From Mycolicibacterium sp. (GTDB taxonomy: Bacteria; Actinomycetota; Actinomycetes; Mycobacteriales; Mycobacteriaceae), in the NCBI GenBank assembly GCA_020637165.1, contig JACJWN010000010.1, positions 152,259 to 216,258 of the forward strand: DNA of 64,000 nt, written 5' to 3'. The notes under the pieces are model-generated. The model ran no database searches and had not been told where the DNA came from. It saw only the letters and a program-made list of their open reading frames with translations. Positions 52,948-63,922 of the stretch are shown here, piece after piece. Every line of letters begins with the position of its first letter. Position 1 is the stretch's first letter. A program made the translations under genes and the position numbers.

Positions 52948-53472
52948 ATGGCCGAGGATTTCCAGGACGCCGCATCAGCCCGCGAGATCCTCCGGGACTC
53001 CTTCACCCGGATCATCGAGCACGTCGACGATGTCACCGACGGCCTGTCCGACGAGGTCTCCTTCTTCCGGCCGGCCCCGGAGGCCAACAGCATCTGCTGG
53101 CTGATCTGGCACAGTGCCCGGATCCAGGACGCGCAACTTGGCCAGATCGCCGGCGTGGAGCAGGTCTGGTTCACCGGCGGATGGGTCGACCGGTTCGGGC
53201 TGGATCTGCCGCGCGACGCCCACGGCTACGGCCACACCTCAGATGAGGTGGCCAAGGTCCGGGCGCCGGCCGATCTGCTGGCCGGCTATTACCACGCCGT
53301 GCACAAGATGACCCTCGAATACATCGCCAGCGTCACCGCCGCCGAACTCGCCCGAGTCGTCGACGAGCACTGGAATCCGCCGGTGACCGCGAGCGTCCGT
53401 CTGGTGAGCATCGTCGACGATTGCGCCCAGCACCTCGGCCAGGCGAAGTATGTCCGGGGGATCGCCGGATGA
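52948..53472 (+). CDS. DinB-like (DUF664) four-helix protein
   Basis: A 174-residue cytosolic protein of the DinB/YfiT superfamily. Candidate metal ligands are the His in LIWHSARIQD (near residue 55), YYHAVHKM (near 114) and CAQHLGQ (near 163), in the spacing typical for the family. Members act as thiol-dependent transferases in some actinobacteria (mycothiol-dependent types), but DUF664 proteins are mostly uncharacterised. The membrane-protein gene begins 15 nt downstream. Confidence 0.87.
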   Translation: MAEDFQDAASAREILRDSFTRIIEHVDDVTDGLSDEVSFFRPAPEANSICWLIWHSARIQDAQLGQIAGVEQVWFTGGWVDRFGLDLPRDAHGYGHTSDEVAKVRAPADLLAGYYHAVHKMTLEYIASVTAAELARVVDEHWNPPVTASVRLVSIVDDCAQHLGQAKYVRGIAG

Positions 53473-53487
53473 GCGGCACTGGCTACG

Positions 53488-54339
53488 ATGGCGCCCATGA
53501 TGCGCTCGGCCGCAACGGTTCTGATGTGGCTGGTCACCACGGTGCTGTTGGCGGCGTCGATCCCCGCGGCCTGGGCGCAGCTGAATCTGGTTGACCGCGG
53601 GGGCTATACCGCGCTGGCCGAGCGTGCCGCCGCCGACCCGCAGTTGCAGACCGCGATGGCCGGGGAGCTGACGGCGCAGGTGGGCAGGTTGGGTTCCGGG
53701 GTCGACTCCACCGTCGTGAGCCGTATCGCCACCGCCTACACCTCCAGCACGGCATTCCCGCGGCAGTTCGCCGAGGCCAACGACTTCGCCCACCGCTGGC
53801 TGTTCACCAACACGGTTCCGGCGACCGTCGATCCGCAGGGCCGCTGGGTGATCGACCTCGCCCCGATGCTCTCCGATGCGGCCTTCGCCCAGACCCTGCG
53901 CGACTTCGACATCACGGTGCCCTCATCGGTGCCGATCCCGCTGACCGACGACGCTCCCTCCTTCCTACGCCCGGGCGCATTCCGGATGGCCGGACAGTGG
54001 GGCCCGTGGCTGAGTCTGGGCCTCGCCGTCCTCGCCGCGGCGAGCGCCCTGCTGACGGTGTTCGCGGCGCGGGCTCGCGGCAAGGCGATTGCGGCACTGG
54101 GGGTCTCGGGGCTCATCGTCGGCGCTGCGGGCTGGGCGGGAATCGCGATCGGGCAGGGGCATCTCCGCGAAGCGCTGAACAACACCTCGGGAACCACCCG
54201 CAGGGTCGCCGACGTCATGGTGGCGACCGCCCAGGACAGCATGCACCAGTGGCTCAACGTGACGCTGATCGTCGGCGGCGGGCTGGTGATCGTCGGGGTG
54301 ATCGTCTCACTGCTGACTGGCCTGGCCCGCACGTCCTAG
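53488..54339 (+). CDS. Integral membrane protein with large extracytoplasmic domain
   Basis: A 283-residue protein. TM1 is at about residues 7-27, an extracytoplasmic domain of about 140 residues follows, and three TM helices come near 172-192, 199-221 and 251-275. I recognise no motif. The ATG at 53488 is used. The 3' end overlaps that of the convergent S9 peptidase by 33 nt. Function unknown. Confidence 0.78.
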   Translation: MAPMMRSAATVLMWLVTTVLLAASIPAAWAQLNLVDRGGYTALAERAAADPQLQTAMAGELTAQVGRLGSGVDSTVVSRIATAYTSSTAFPRQFAEANDFAHRWLFTNTVPATVDPQGRWVIDLAPMLSDAAFAQTLRDFDITVPSSVPIPLTDDAPSFLRPGAFRMAGQWGPWLSLGLAVLAAASALLTVFAARARGKAIAALGVSGLIVGAAGWAGIAIGQGHLREALNNTSGTTRRVADVMVATAQDSMHQWLNVTLIVGGGLVIVGVIVSLLTGLARTS

Positions 54340-56328
54340 GGTGGCGTGCAGGAACGAGTACGACAGTGCGCTTTTGAACGCGGTCTGGGCATTGTCGGCG
54401 GCGCCGGCGTGCCCGCCCTCGACATTTTCGTAGTACCAGACCGTGTGCCCGGCCTCGGTGAGGGCGGCGGTCATCTTGCGCGCATGGCCGGGATGCACGC
54501 GGTCGTCGCGGGTCGAGGTCGTCATCAGCACCGGGGGACAGCTCCGCTCGGCGCTGATGTTCTGGTAGGGCGAGTACTCGGAGATGAACGCCCAGTCGTC
54601 GGGGTCGTCGGGATCGCCGTACTCGGCCACCCACGACGCCCCGGCCAGCAGCAGGTGGAACCGCTTCATATCCAGCAGCGGCACCTGGCACACCAGCGCG
54701 CCGAACAACTCCGGATACTTGGTCGCCATGATGCCCATCAGCAGCCCGCCGTTGCTGCCGCCCTGTGCGCCGAGCAGCTCCGGGGTGGTGATCCCCCGTT
54801 CGACCAGGTCCCGGGCCACCGCGGCGAAGTCCTCGGCCACCTTGTGCCGGCCCTCGCGCATCGCCTGGGTGTGCCAGCCCGGGCCGTACTCGCCCCCGCC
54901 ACGGATGTTGGCCAGCGCGTAGGTGCCGCCCCGCTCCAGCCACAACCGGCCCAGCACTCCGGCGTAGCCGGGGGTCTGGGACACCTCGAAACCGCCGTAG
55001 CCGCCCAGCAGGGTCGGCTGCGGTGACTGGCAATCATCCTGTCCGACAACGAAATACGGAACCCGGGTGCCGTCGTCGGAGGTCGCGAAGTACTGCCGCA
55101 CGGTCAGGCCGGCGGAGTCGAAGAACGCCGGGGCGGTCTTGATCACCTCGAAATGGCCGTCGGTGGTGCCGTACAACAACCGTGACGGGGTCAGAAACCC
55201 GCTGGAATCGAGGAAGATCTCATCGCCGGTGTGGTCGGCGGTGACGATCGCGGTGTTGCTGTTGGGCTCCAGGCCGCGGGCCGGGGTGCGGGTCCAGGTG
55301 CGCGGGGTGACGATGTCGACGCGGCTGGCGACATCGGTGAGGGTGACCATCACCAGCCGGTCCCGGGTCCAGGCGTACTGGTGCAGGCAGGTGTGTTCGT
55401 CGGGCTCGAATACCGTCGCCAATTCCGCTGTGCCGTCGATGAATTGCTCGTAGTCGGCCGCCAGCAGGGAGCCGGCCCGATAGAAGCCGGAGGGATGGTT
55501 CCAGTCGGTGCGCAATTCGATCAGGATCCAGTCCCGGTGCACCGCGACACTCGCGTCCGATGGGGCGTCGAGGTGGATGAGTTCACCGGAGCACAGTTGG
55601 TAGACGAGATCGTTGAAGAAGTCGACGGCCCGGTAGATCAGGGTGCGTTCGTACCCGGGTGTGCGGTCCACACCGGCGGACACGATCACGTCGGTCGGGG
55701 CGCCGGTGAACAGTGTTTCCGCCTCCTCCAGCGACTGTCCCCGCCGCCAGCGCTTGAGCACCCGGGGGTAGCCGGACTCGGTCAGCGATCCGGGGCCGAA
55801 GTCGGTTCCCACCAGCAGGGTGTCCGGGTCCTCCCAGGTCACTCGGGACTTCGCCTCCGGCAGCGCGAAGCCATCGGGTACGAATGTTGCCGTCCGCATG
55901 TCGAATTCGCGGACCACCGTCGCGTCGGAACCGCCGCGGGACAGCGAGATCAGCGCCAGCGTGTGGTCGGGGTCGAGGACGTCGGCGCCGGCCCACACCC
56001 AGTTCTCGTCCTCCGCGTGCGCCAGGGCGTCGACGTCGATGAGGATCTCCCAGTCGGTCTCATCGCTGCGGTAGCTGTGCAGTGTGGTGCGCCGCCACAG
56101 TCCGCGAGGGTTGTCGGCGTCCCGCCAGAAGTTGTAGAGGTGTTCCCCGCGGCGGCGAACGTAGGGGATGCGGGTGTCGGTGTCGAGCACCTCCAAGGCC
56201 TCGGCACGCATCCGCTCGAAGGTCTCATCGCCGAACCGTCCGATGGTGGCCTGGTTGCGTTCGTGCACCCAGTCCAACGCGTCGCGCCCGTCGATGTCTT
56301 CCAGCCACAAATGGGGGTCCTCGGCCAT
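54307..56328 (-). CDS. Prolyl-oligopeptidase family (S9A) serine peptidase
   Basis: A 673-residue cytosolic peptidase, the length recalled for Rv0457c, which also lies beside the aldehyde dehydrogenase. The N-terminus starts DPHLWLEDIDGRDALDWV, typical of S9A; a beta-propeller follows, then the hydrolase domain. The nucleophile is in GGSNGG (near residue 526), the acid in DDRVHPGHA (near 608) and the His in EGGHAG (near 638). It hydrolyses short peptides after Pro or other residues; its physiological target is unknown. Confidence 0.93.
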   Translation of the reverse strand: MAEDPHLWLEDIDGRDALDWVHERNQATIGRFGDETFERMRAEALEVLDTDTRIPYVRRRGEHLYNFWRDADNPRGLWRRTTLHSYRSDETDWEILIDVDALAHAEDENWVWAGADVLDPDHTLALISLSRGGSDATVVREFDMRTATFVPDGFALPEAKSRVTWEDPDTLLVGTDFGPGSLTESGYPRVLKRWRRGQSLEEAETLFTGAPTDVIVSAGVDRTPGYERTLIYRAVDFFNDLVYQLCSGELIHLDAPSDASVAVHRDWILIELRTDWNHPSGFYRAGSLLAADYEQFIDGTAELATVFEPDEHTCLHQYAWTRDRLVMVTLTDVASRVDIVTPRTWTRTPARGLEPNSNTAIVTADHTGDEIFLDSSGFLTPSRLLYGTTDGHFEVIKTAPAFFDSAGLTVRQYFATSDDGTRVPYFVVGQDDCQSPQPTLLGGYGGFEVSQTPGYAGVLGRLWLERGGTYALANIRGGGEYGPGWHTQAMREGRHKVAEDFAAVARDLVERGITTPELLGAQGGSNGGLLMGIMATKYPELFGALVCQVPLLDMKRFHLLLAGASWVAEYGDPDDPDDWAFISEYSPYQNISAERSCPPVLMTTSTRDDRVHPGHARKMTAALTEAGHTVWYYENVEGGHAGAADNAQTAFKSALSYSFLHATLGRAGQASQQ

Positions 56329-56395
56329 GCCGCCATTGTTGCGCCTGGAGGTAGTGTGACCTGCATTACATGCCCCGATCCCAAGGAATCCGCCG

Positions 56396-57915
<1,520 letters not shown>

Positions 57916-57919
<4 letters not shown>

Positions 57920-58311
57920 GCGCGCCGCCCCGGGTTCTGATCACCGACGCCGCCGCCGATCTGCTGCGCCGGCTGCAGGAACAGCACGGACCGGTGATGT
58001 TCCACCAGTCCGGCGGGTGCTGCGACGGTTCCTCGCCGATGTGCTACCCGCAGGGGGAGTTCATCGTCGGTGACCGCGACGTACTGCTCGGTGAATTACA
58101 CGGAGCCCCGGTGTGGATCTCCGGGCCGCAGTTCCAGACCTGGAGACACACCCAGGTGATCCTCGACGTCGTTGCCGGACGGGGTGGCGGGTTCAGCCTG
58201 GAAGCCCCCGAGGGCGTGCGGTTTCTCATCCGGGGGCGGGCCTTCACGCCCGAGGAGAACGCGCAGTTGGCCGACGAACCGTTGGTCACTGGGGCGAGCC
58301 GCCGAAATTAG
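57916..58311 (+). CDS. DUF779 protein (Rv0459-like), probable CTG start
   Basis: A 131-residue protein with the Cys-rich block [16 protein letters not shown] near residues 32-48, a likely metal or redox site, then VWISGPQF and [11 protein letters not shown]. The conserved region begins [15 protein letters not shown], just after the aldehyde dehydrogenase stop. No ATG, GTG or TTG exists in frame there, but a CTG at 57916 overlaps the stop as CTGA and has AGGGG 5 nt upstream. A GTG/ATG at 57994-57999 would cut off the conserved first helix. I therefore infer a CTG start. Confidence 0.8.
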
Positions 58312-58359
58312 CAGGTCGGCACGCCGAAGCAGGTCCACGATTGCGGGCTCGGTGCTCGG

Positions 58360-58365
58360 TATCGT
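58360..58365 (+). promoter_or_regulatory. Putative -10 box before Rv0460-like gene
   Basis: TATCGT lies 8 nt before the GTG at 58374, with no Shine-Dalgarno. Confidence 0.4.
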
Positions 58366-58373
58366 CAACCGTC

Positions 58374-58649
58374 GTGATACCCCTGCCTCGGGCATGGCTG
58401 CTCACAAGCGCGTTACTCCTCGGCTGCGTCGCGGGTCAGATCGCCGCAGTCGCTGCCAAGTTGTCCGTTCACACGACCATCCGTCCCGATCTTGTGGTCG
58501 CGCTGGTCATCGGCATTCCGAGCGTGATCGGGATACTGGCGATCCTGGTGTCGGGCCGCCGCTGGGTTACCACCGTGGGCGCGTTCATCCTTGCCATCGG
58601 GCCGGGCTGGCTGTCGGTACTGTTGCTTCTGCAGGTGGTCAGCGCGTGA
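58374..58649 (+). CDS. Small hydrophobic protein (Rv0460-like)
   Basis: A 91-residue protein made of three TM segments (about 6-27, 36-57 and 67-88) and little else. Its place after the DUF779 gene matches Rv0460. The GTG at 58374 is the first start giving the full TM1. Its TGA overlaps the next GTG (GTGA). Function unknown. Confidence 0.8.
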   Translation: MIPLPRAWLLTSALLLGCVAGQIAAVAAKLSVHTTIRPDLVVALVIGIPSVIGILAILVSGRRWVTTVGAFILAIGPGWLSVLLLLQVVSA

Positions 58650-59761
58650 CTGACACCGTTTCGCCGATCACTGAACCCCACCTGACGCCGATGTTCGCCA
58701 CCGGCGCGCAGCCGGTCGCCGCGCCGAACACCGAACCGCACCCGGCGCCGATCTTCGATACCGGCCCGCATCCCAACCCGCTGCGCACCACCGGGCGCAC
58801 CGCCAAACCGGCCCCTGTGTCCCAATCTTCGCCCACGCCCACGCCCACGCCCGAGCCCACGCCCACGCCCGAGCCCGGACCTGTCGCCGATGCCGGCCCC
58901 GACCAGGGGGCCGCCTCCCAGGCCCTGCCCCCGTCGGCTTCCGTGCCCGCTGCGGACGTCAAGACCGCTGCAGACGTCGAGACCGCTGCGGATCCTGAGC
59001 CGGGTTCCGGCCCGGGGGCGGTTGCCGAGCCGCAGACGAGTTCCGAATTCCAGGTTGCTGCCCCTGAGTCGAATCCGGCGGCTCCGGAAGCGGAGGTCTC
59101 CAGCGAGCCCGAGGCGGAACCCGTGTCCGAGAACCCGCCCGCAGCTGCGCTCGCCCCCGAATCACCGGCCGTCCCGGAACCCGCGGCAGTCCGCGAACCC
59201 GCGGCAGCCCGCGAACCCGCGGCCGTGCCCAACGCATCCGGGGGCATCGACTCATCCGGGGTCACCGCTCAACCCGAGTTCGTCCTGGAACCGGAGTTAG
59301 CCCCCGTGCCCCACCTCGATGGCGACACCGGCGCGCCCCACGCGTTCAGCGCCTTGGACAACGACGACACCGACGCCTTCCGCCGCGCGGTCAACGGGCA
59401 CATGCCGCCGATGGCCGTCCCGGCGCAGCCGGTCGTCGTGCCCGGCGCCTACCAGTTCGTCAAGCGCTGGAAGTTCGCCCTCATCGTGGCCGGTGTGTGG
59501 GTGCTCGCTGCCGCTGCCGGCCTGGGCTGCTATTTCTGGTGGTACACCGCGCTGGACAAGACCGCCCCGGTGTTCGGCATCCTGATCTACCTCATCGCCT
59601 GCATGGTCGGCAGCGTGCTGGTCTCGCTGGTGCCCGAACGGCCCCAGGTCACCGCGCTGGCCCTTGCCCTGATGGCGGCGCCGCTGGCGTCGATGGTGGC
59701 GGCCGCTGCGCTTCACGGTGCGTATTACTTCGAATGGATCGCCCGTCCGGTAATAGGGTAG
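58646..59761 (+). CDS. Rv0461-like membrane protein with long Pro/Ala/Glu-rich extension
   Basis: A 371-residue protein; from memory Rv0461 is about 174. The C-terminal 100 residues hold three TM segments ([34 protein letters not shown] and the last near 345-365). The first 265 residues are predicted disordered and cytosolic: [14 protein letters not shown] (DNA 58832-58876), then an 18-bp DNA repeat giving [12 protein letters not shown] (59177-59230), ending [13 protein letters not shown] before TM1. The GTG at 58646 overlaps the upstream stop. It may be a scaffold or tether; no function is known. Confidence 0.82.
   Translation: MTDTVSPITEPHLTPMFATGAQPVAAPNTEPHPAPIFDTGPHPNPLRTTGRTAKPAPVSQSSPTPTPTPEPTPTPEPGPVADAGPDQGAASQALPPSASVPAADVKTAADVETAADPEPGSGPGAVAEPQTSSEFQVAAPESNPAAPEAEVSSEPEAEPVSENPPAAALAPESPAVPEPAAVREPAAAREPAAVPNASGGIDSSGVTAQPEFVLEPELAPVPHLDGDTGAPHAFSALDNDDTDAFRRAVNGHMPPMAVPAQPVVVPGAYQFVKRWKFALIVAGVWVLAAAAGLGCYFWWYTALDKTAPVFGILIYLIACMVGSVLVSLVPERPQVTALALALMAAPLASMVAAAALHGAYYFEWIARPVIG
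59754..59759 (+). promoter_or_regulatory. Putative -10 box for leaderless lpdC
   Basis: TAGGGT is followed by 6 nt and the GTG at 59766; it overlaps the last codons of the upstream gene, so lpdC can be transcribed separately. Confidence 0.55.
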
Positions 59762-59765
59762 CGGC

Positions 59766-61160
59766 GTGACCCATTTTGACGTCGTCGTCCTCGGTGCCGG
59801 TCCCGGTGGATACGTTGCGGCCATCCGCTGCGCCCAACTCGGCCTGAACACCGCCATCATCGAACCGAAATACTGGGGCGGGGTGTGCCTCAACGTGGGC
59901 TGTATCCCGTCGAAGGCGTTGCTGCGCAACGCCGAGCTGACCCACATCGTCACCAAGGAAGCCGCGACGTTCGGCTTCACCGGTCAGGTCACCGCGGACT
60001 TCGGCGCGGCCTTCGACCGCAGCCGCAAGGTGGCCGACGGCCGGGTTGCCGGCGTGCACTACCTGATGAAGAAGAACAAGATCACCGAGATCCACGGGTA
60101 CGGCCGATTCACCGACGCCGCCACGATCTCGGTCGAACTCAACGAGGGCGGCACCGAGACGGTCACCTGCGACAACGCGATCATCGCCACCGGCAGCAGC
60201 ACCCGGCTCATCCCGGGCACCTCGTTGTCGAAGAACGTGGTGACCTACGAGGAACAGATCCTCGACCGCGACCTGCCCGGTTCGATCGTCATCGCCGGTG
60301 CCGGCGCGATCGGCATGGAGTTCGCCTACGTCATGACCAACTACGGCGTCGACGTCACCATCGTCGAGTTCCTGCCGCGGGCGCTGCCCAACGAGGATGC
60401 CGAGGTCTCCAAGGAGATCGAGAAGCAGTACAAGAAGCTCGGGGTGAAGATCCTCACCGGCACCAAGGTCGAGTCGATCACCGATGACGGTTCGCAGGTC
60501 ACCGTCGTGGTCAGCAAGGACGGTGTCAGCCAGGAGCTCAAGGCCGACAAGGTGATGCAGGCCATCGGGTTCGCGCCCAATATCACCGGGTACGGCCTGG
60601 AGACCACCGGTGTGGCGCTGACCGACCGCGGCGCCATCGCCATCGACGACTACATGCGCACCAATGTGCCGCACATCTACGCCATCGGCGACGTCACCGC
60701 CAAGCTGCAGCTGGCCCACGTGGCCGAGGCGATGGCGGTCGTCGCGGCCGAGACGATCGGCGGTGCGGAGACGCTGACCCTGGGCGACTACCGGATGATG
60801 CCGCGGGCGACGTTCTGCCAGCCGCAGGTGGCCAGCTTCGGGCTCACCGAGCAGCAGGCGCGCGACGAGGGCTACGACGTCAAGGTCTCGAAGTTCCCGT
60901 TCAGCGCCAACGGCAAGGCCCACGGACTGGCCGACCCGGTCGGGTTCGTCAAGGTGATCGCCGACGCGAAGTACGGGGAACTGCTCGGTGCCCATCTCAT
61001 CGGGCCGGACGTCTCGGAGTTGGTGCCGGAGCTGACCCTGGCCCAGAAGTGGGACCTGACCGTCAACGAGCTGGCCCGCAACGTGCACATCCACCCGACG
61101 CTGTCGGAGGCGTTGCAGGAATGCTTCCACGGCCTCGCCGGCCACATGATCAACTTTTGA
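59766..61160 (+). CDS. lpdC: Dihydrolipoamide dehydrogenase LpdC
   Basis: The FAD flavoprotein E3 (464 residues) that re-oxidises lipoyl groups of pyruvate and branched-chain 2-oxo-acid dehydrogenases and, in M. tuberculosis, of the peroxynitrite reductase/peroxidase system. [11 protein letters not shown] binds FAD and the redox disulfide is CLNVGC (about residues 41-46). GAGAIGMEF binds [11 protein letters not shown] is the second FAD site, and [12 protein letters not shown] contains the catalytic His-Glu. The TTG of the next gene lies in its stop (TTGA). Confidence 0.97.
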   Translation: MTHFDVVVLGAGPGGYVAAIRCAQLGLNTAIIEPKYWGGVCLNVGCIPSKALLRNAELTHIVTKEAATFGFTGQVTADFGAAFDRSRKVADGRVAGVHYLMKKNKITEIHGYGRFTDAATISVELNEGGTETVTCDNAIIATGSSTRLIPGTSLSKNVVTYEEQILDRDLPGSIVIAGAGAIGMEFAYVMTNYGVDVTIVEFLPRALPNEDAEVSKEIEKQYKKLGVKILTGTKVESITDDGSQVTVVVSKDGVSQELKADKVMQAIGFAPNITGYGLETTGVALTDRGAIAIDDYMRTNVPHIYAIGDVTAKLQLAHVAEAMAVVAAETIGGAETLTLGDYRMMPRATFCQPQVASFGLTEQQARDEGYDVKVSKFPFSANGKAHGLADPVGFVKVIADAKYGELLGAHLIGPDVSELVPELTLAQKWDLTVNELARNVHIHPTLSEALQECFHGLAGHMINF

Positions 61161-61453
61161 CCCCGCCGCCTTTGACCTCGGCGCGCAGATCGATCGTCGT
61201 CGCCGGAATCGGCGGTCTGGTTCTCGGCCACGTCCTGTGGCTGATCGGTATCACGGTGGCGACGCGCTCGGCGTCGGTGAGTTCGTGGGTTCTGGGGATC
61301 TCGGCGCTGGTCGTCGTCGGCGGCGCCGCGACGCTGTACTACGCGTGGCAGCGCTACCAGCAGAAGCGGTACGTGTCGGCGGCTTTTCTGGCCGCGCTGC
61401 CGGTCGCGCCGATGATTTTCACGACCATCGTCCTCGGGGTGACTTACCTGTAG
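61157..61453 (+). CDS. Small membrane protein (Rv0463-like)
   Basis: A 98-residue protein with three TM segments (about 11-32, 39-58 and 71-95); Rv0463 is 97 residues and also follows lpdC. The TTG at 61157 overlaps the lpdC stop as TTGA, giving coupling. No motif is seen. It ends 25 nt from the convergent DUF202 gene. Confidence 0.82.
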   Translation: MTPPPLTSARRSIVVAGIGGLVLGHVLWLIGITVATRSASVSSWVLGISALVVVGGAATLYYAWQRYQQKRYVSAAFLAALPVAPMIFTTIVLGVTYL

Positions 61454-61478
61454 TCGGGTAGTGGTGCGGTCCGGGCCG

Positions 61479-61856
61479 CTACAAGCGCCAGATGACGACC
61501 ACCAGGGCGATCAGGCCCATCACCAGGATCAACCCCGCCATCAGGCTGGATATCGAGACGGGCATGGTCCCGAGTTCGGGCTCGAGAGCCCGCAGCTCGG
61601 CGCGGTGCTGGAACCAGGCCATCGTCAACGCGATCAGGCCGAGCACGATCAGCGTCATCCCGACGATCCACGGACTCAGGACGGGGCGCCGGACCTGGTC
61701 GGCCTCGGCCAGGTACTGGAAGAACTTGAAGATCGTGAAGCCGAAGGCGATCAGCGAGGTCGCCGTGCGGATCCACGCCATCAGCGTCCGTTCGCTCGCC
61801 AGCCGGGTGCGTTCGGCGGCGAGGCGGTTCCTCGGATCTGCCGGTCCGTCGACCAT
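61479..61856 (-). CDS. DUF202 (YidH-type) membrane protein
   Basis: A 125-residue DUF202 protein with NRLAAERTRLASERTLMAWIRT before TM1 (about 27-48), TM2 near 62-82 and TM3 near 101-122. It is the third DUF202 gene in the window, here as a single copy, 39 nt downstream of the Rv0464c-like gene start-to-stop direction and possibly in its transcript. Function unknown. Confidence 0.9.
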   Translation of the reverse strand: MVDGPADPRNRLAAERTRLASERTLMAWIRTATSLIAFGFTIFKFFQYLAEADQVRRPVLSPWIVGMTLIVLGLIALTMAWFQHRAELRALEPELGTMPVSISSLMAGLILVMGLIALVVVIWRL

Positions 61857-61895
61857 CGGTCCTCCACTCGTGCTGGCCCCCTCCGGGGGCGTTGA

Positions 61896-62438
61896 TCAGT
61901 CCGGGAAGTCCATCGGTACCCGCAAGGCGGCGAGAATCCCGGCGATGGCATCGTAATGTCCTGTCAGAGCGCAGAATTCGATGATCTGCTGGCGGCTGAG
62001 GTGGGCTGAGAGCGCCGCGAAGGTCTCGTCGGAGAGGTCCCGGTCGGTGACGAACTCGTCGACCGCGGTGAGCAGGGTTCGTTCCCGGTCGGTCAGCACC
62101 GCGGCGTCCGGGCCGGCGAAGATCTTCTCCTGCAGGTCCGGGCTCACACCGCGGGAGCGTGCCAGGCGGCGGTGCTGCTGCAGCTCGTACTCCGAGCCGC
62201 GCAGATGACCCACCCGCAGGATCACCAGTTCCTTGTCCCGTTTGGGCAGCTTGCCCCAGTTCAAGAGCACGCCGGAATACGGCAGAAAGGACAGGAACAG
62301 CAGCCTGTGCTGGCCCAGCGTGGTGAACAGGTGCATCTGCGGGGCCCGGATGGACCGTGCCGCCACGCGGGCGATGGCCCAGTTCAGCAGGCCCAGTTCC
62401 CGGCGTCCGCCGGCCGGGATCCGCTGCAGTTCACTCAC
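61896..62438 (-). CDS. Carboxymuconolactone-decarboxylase-like protein (Rv0464c)
   Basis: A 180-residue helical AhpD/CMD-fold protein. The family core is FLPYSGVLLNWGKLPKRDKELVILRVGHLRGSEYELQQHRRLA split over about residues 46-90. The CxxC of AhpD peroxidases is not present (a single Cys, in EFCALTGHYD), so thiol peroxidase activity is unlikely. The GTG at 62438 overlaps the ramB stop (GTGA), which couples it to that regulator, as in M. tuberculosis. Confidence 0.88.
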   Translation of the reverse strand: MSELQRIPAGGRRELGLLNWAIARVAARSIRAPQMHLFTTLGQHRLLFLSFLPYSGVLLNWGKLPKRDKELVILRVGHLRGSEYELQQHRRLARSRGVSPDLQEKIFAGPDAAVLTDRERTLLTAVDEFVTDRDLSDETFAALSAHLSRQQIIEFCALTGHYDAIAGILAALRVPMDFPD

Positions 62439-63862
62439 GGGTTCTCCTTCACCAGATAGGGCGAGACGGTGGAACGGTGCTCGTCGAGGTCCAGGGCGCG
62501 GCCCAGTGCCGGGAAGGCTCGCTGCGGGCAGTTGTCGCGCTCGCAGACCCGGCATCCCGCTCCGATCGGGGTCGCGCTGTCGCAGGACAGGTCCAGGCCC
62601 CGTGAGTACACCAGCCGGTTGGCGTGGCGCACCTCGCAACCCAGCCCGATCGCGAAGGTCTTGCCGGGCTGTCCGTAGCGGTGCGCCCGGCGCTCCACGG
62701 TGCGCGCCACCCACATGTAATTGCGCCCGTCCGGCATCTGGGCGATCTGCACCAGGATCTTTCCCGGGTTGGAGAACGTCTCGTAGACATTCCACAACGG
62801 GCAGGTCCCGCCCGAGGACGAGAAGTGAAAACCGGTGGCGGACTGCCGTTTCGACATGTTTCCCGCCTTGTCCACCCGGACGAAGGAGAACGGCACGCCG
62901 CGCATCGACGGGCGCTGCAGGGTGGAGAGCCGGTGGCAGACCGTCTCGTAGCTCACCTGGTAGAACGCCGACAGCCGTTCGATGTCGTAGCCGAAGTTCT
63001 CGCTGACGTCATGGAACTGCCGGTAGGGCAGCACGGTGGCGGCGGCGAAGTAGTTGGCCAGGCCCAACCGGGCCAGTCGGGCGGACTCCTCGCTGGTGAA
63101 CCTGCCGTCGGTGACCATGCTGTCGATGAGGTCGCCCACCTCTAGGTAGGCCAACTCCGCGGCCATCTTGAACACCTGCTGTCCCCGGGACAGCTGGGTG
63201 GAGATCTCCAGGGTCCGTGATGCGGGGTGGTATTGGTGCAGCACCGTCTCGCCGAGGTCGATGCGCTTGACGATGCGCACCCCGTGCACCTCGGTCAGGC
63301 GACGCGACAACTCCCCGGCCAGATCCCCGCGGTGCATCCGCATCCGAACGGTGAGATCCTCGGCCGCGGTGTCGAGTTCGTGCAGGTAGTTCTGCCGTTG
63401 GTAGAAGTAGTCGCGCACCTCTTCGTGCGGCATCGTGATGGCCCCGGTGCCGCTGCCCCCGGTGTTGAGGTTGAACCTGTCCTCGGTGGCCTCGGCGAGC
63501 TGGGCGTTGGTGATCTGGTACCGCCGGTGCAGGTTGACCATCGCGCGGGCGATCGCGGGGTGCGCGGCGACCATCTCGACCACCTCGGTGGGGTCGACCT
63601 CGGCATCGAGGTCGCGGTCGTGGATGACCTCCCGCAGCTCGGCCACCAGGCGGGTGTCGTCGTGGGTGGAGAAGAACGTCGCGTCCACGCCGAACACCTC
63701 GGTGATGCGCAGCAGAACCGCGACGGTCAGGGGTCGCACGTCGTGCTCGATCTGGTTGAGGTAGCTCGGTGAGATCTCCAGCATCTGGGCCAGCGCGGCC
63801 TGGCTGAACCCGCGTTCGCTGCGCAGCTGACGCACCCGCGACCCGACGAAGGTCTTCGCCAT
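62435..63862 (-). CDS. ramB: Transcriptional regulator RamB
   Basis: A 475-residue regulator of acetate and glyoxylate metabolism; in corynebacteria and M. tuberculosis RamB represses isocitrate lyase and its own gene. An N-terminal XRE helix-turn-helix (RGFSQAALAQMLEISPSYLNQIE split over residues 18-40) is followed by an ImmA/IrrE-like domain. The metal motif HExxH is replaced by AELAY (in VFKMAAELAYLE), so protease activity is not expected. The C-terminal DUF2083 region carries GFHFSSSGGTCPLW and CRVCERDNCPQRAFP. icl is expected beyond the window edge. Confidence 0.95.
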   Translation of the reverse strand: MAKTFVGSRVRQLRSERGFSQAALAQMLEISPSYLNQIEHDVRPLTVAVLLRITEVFGVDATFFSTHDDTRLVAELREVIHDRDLDAEVDPTEVVEMVAAHPAIARAMVNLHRRYQITNAQLAEATEDRFNLNTGGSGTGAITMPHEEVRDYFYQRQNYLHELDTAAEDLTVRMRMHRGDLAGELSRRLTEVHGVRIVKRIDLGETVLHQYHPASRTLEISTQLSRGQQVFKMAAELAYLEVGDLIDSMVTDGRFTSEESARLARLGLANYFAAATVLPYRQFHDVSENFGYDIERLSAFYQVSYETVCHRLSTLQRPSMRGVPFSFVRVDKAGNMSKRQSATGFHFSSSGGTCPLWNVYETFSNPGKILVQIAQMPDGRNYMWVARTVERRAHRYGQPGKTFAIGLGCEVRHANRLVYSRGLDLSCDSATPIGAGCRVCERDNCPQRAFPALGRALDLDEHRSTVSPYLVKENP

Positions 63863-63922
63863 CGGACCAGCCTACCGGCGGCGTGTTGGTCAGCAGCGCG
63901 GCGTTTGGCATGATCCGGAGCT

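Noticed and set aside
61457-61482. Possible terminator hairpin between the Rv0463-like and DUF202 genes
   Set aside because: The stem is only about 7 bp with an 11-nt loop and one wobble, too weak to support.
61896-62438. AhpD-type alkyl hydroperoxidase
   Set aside because: The fold matches, but the CxxC redox pair is absent.
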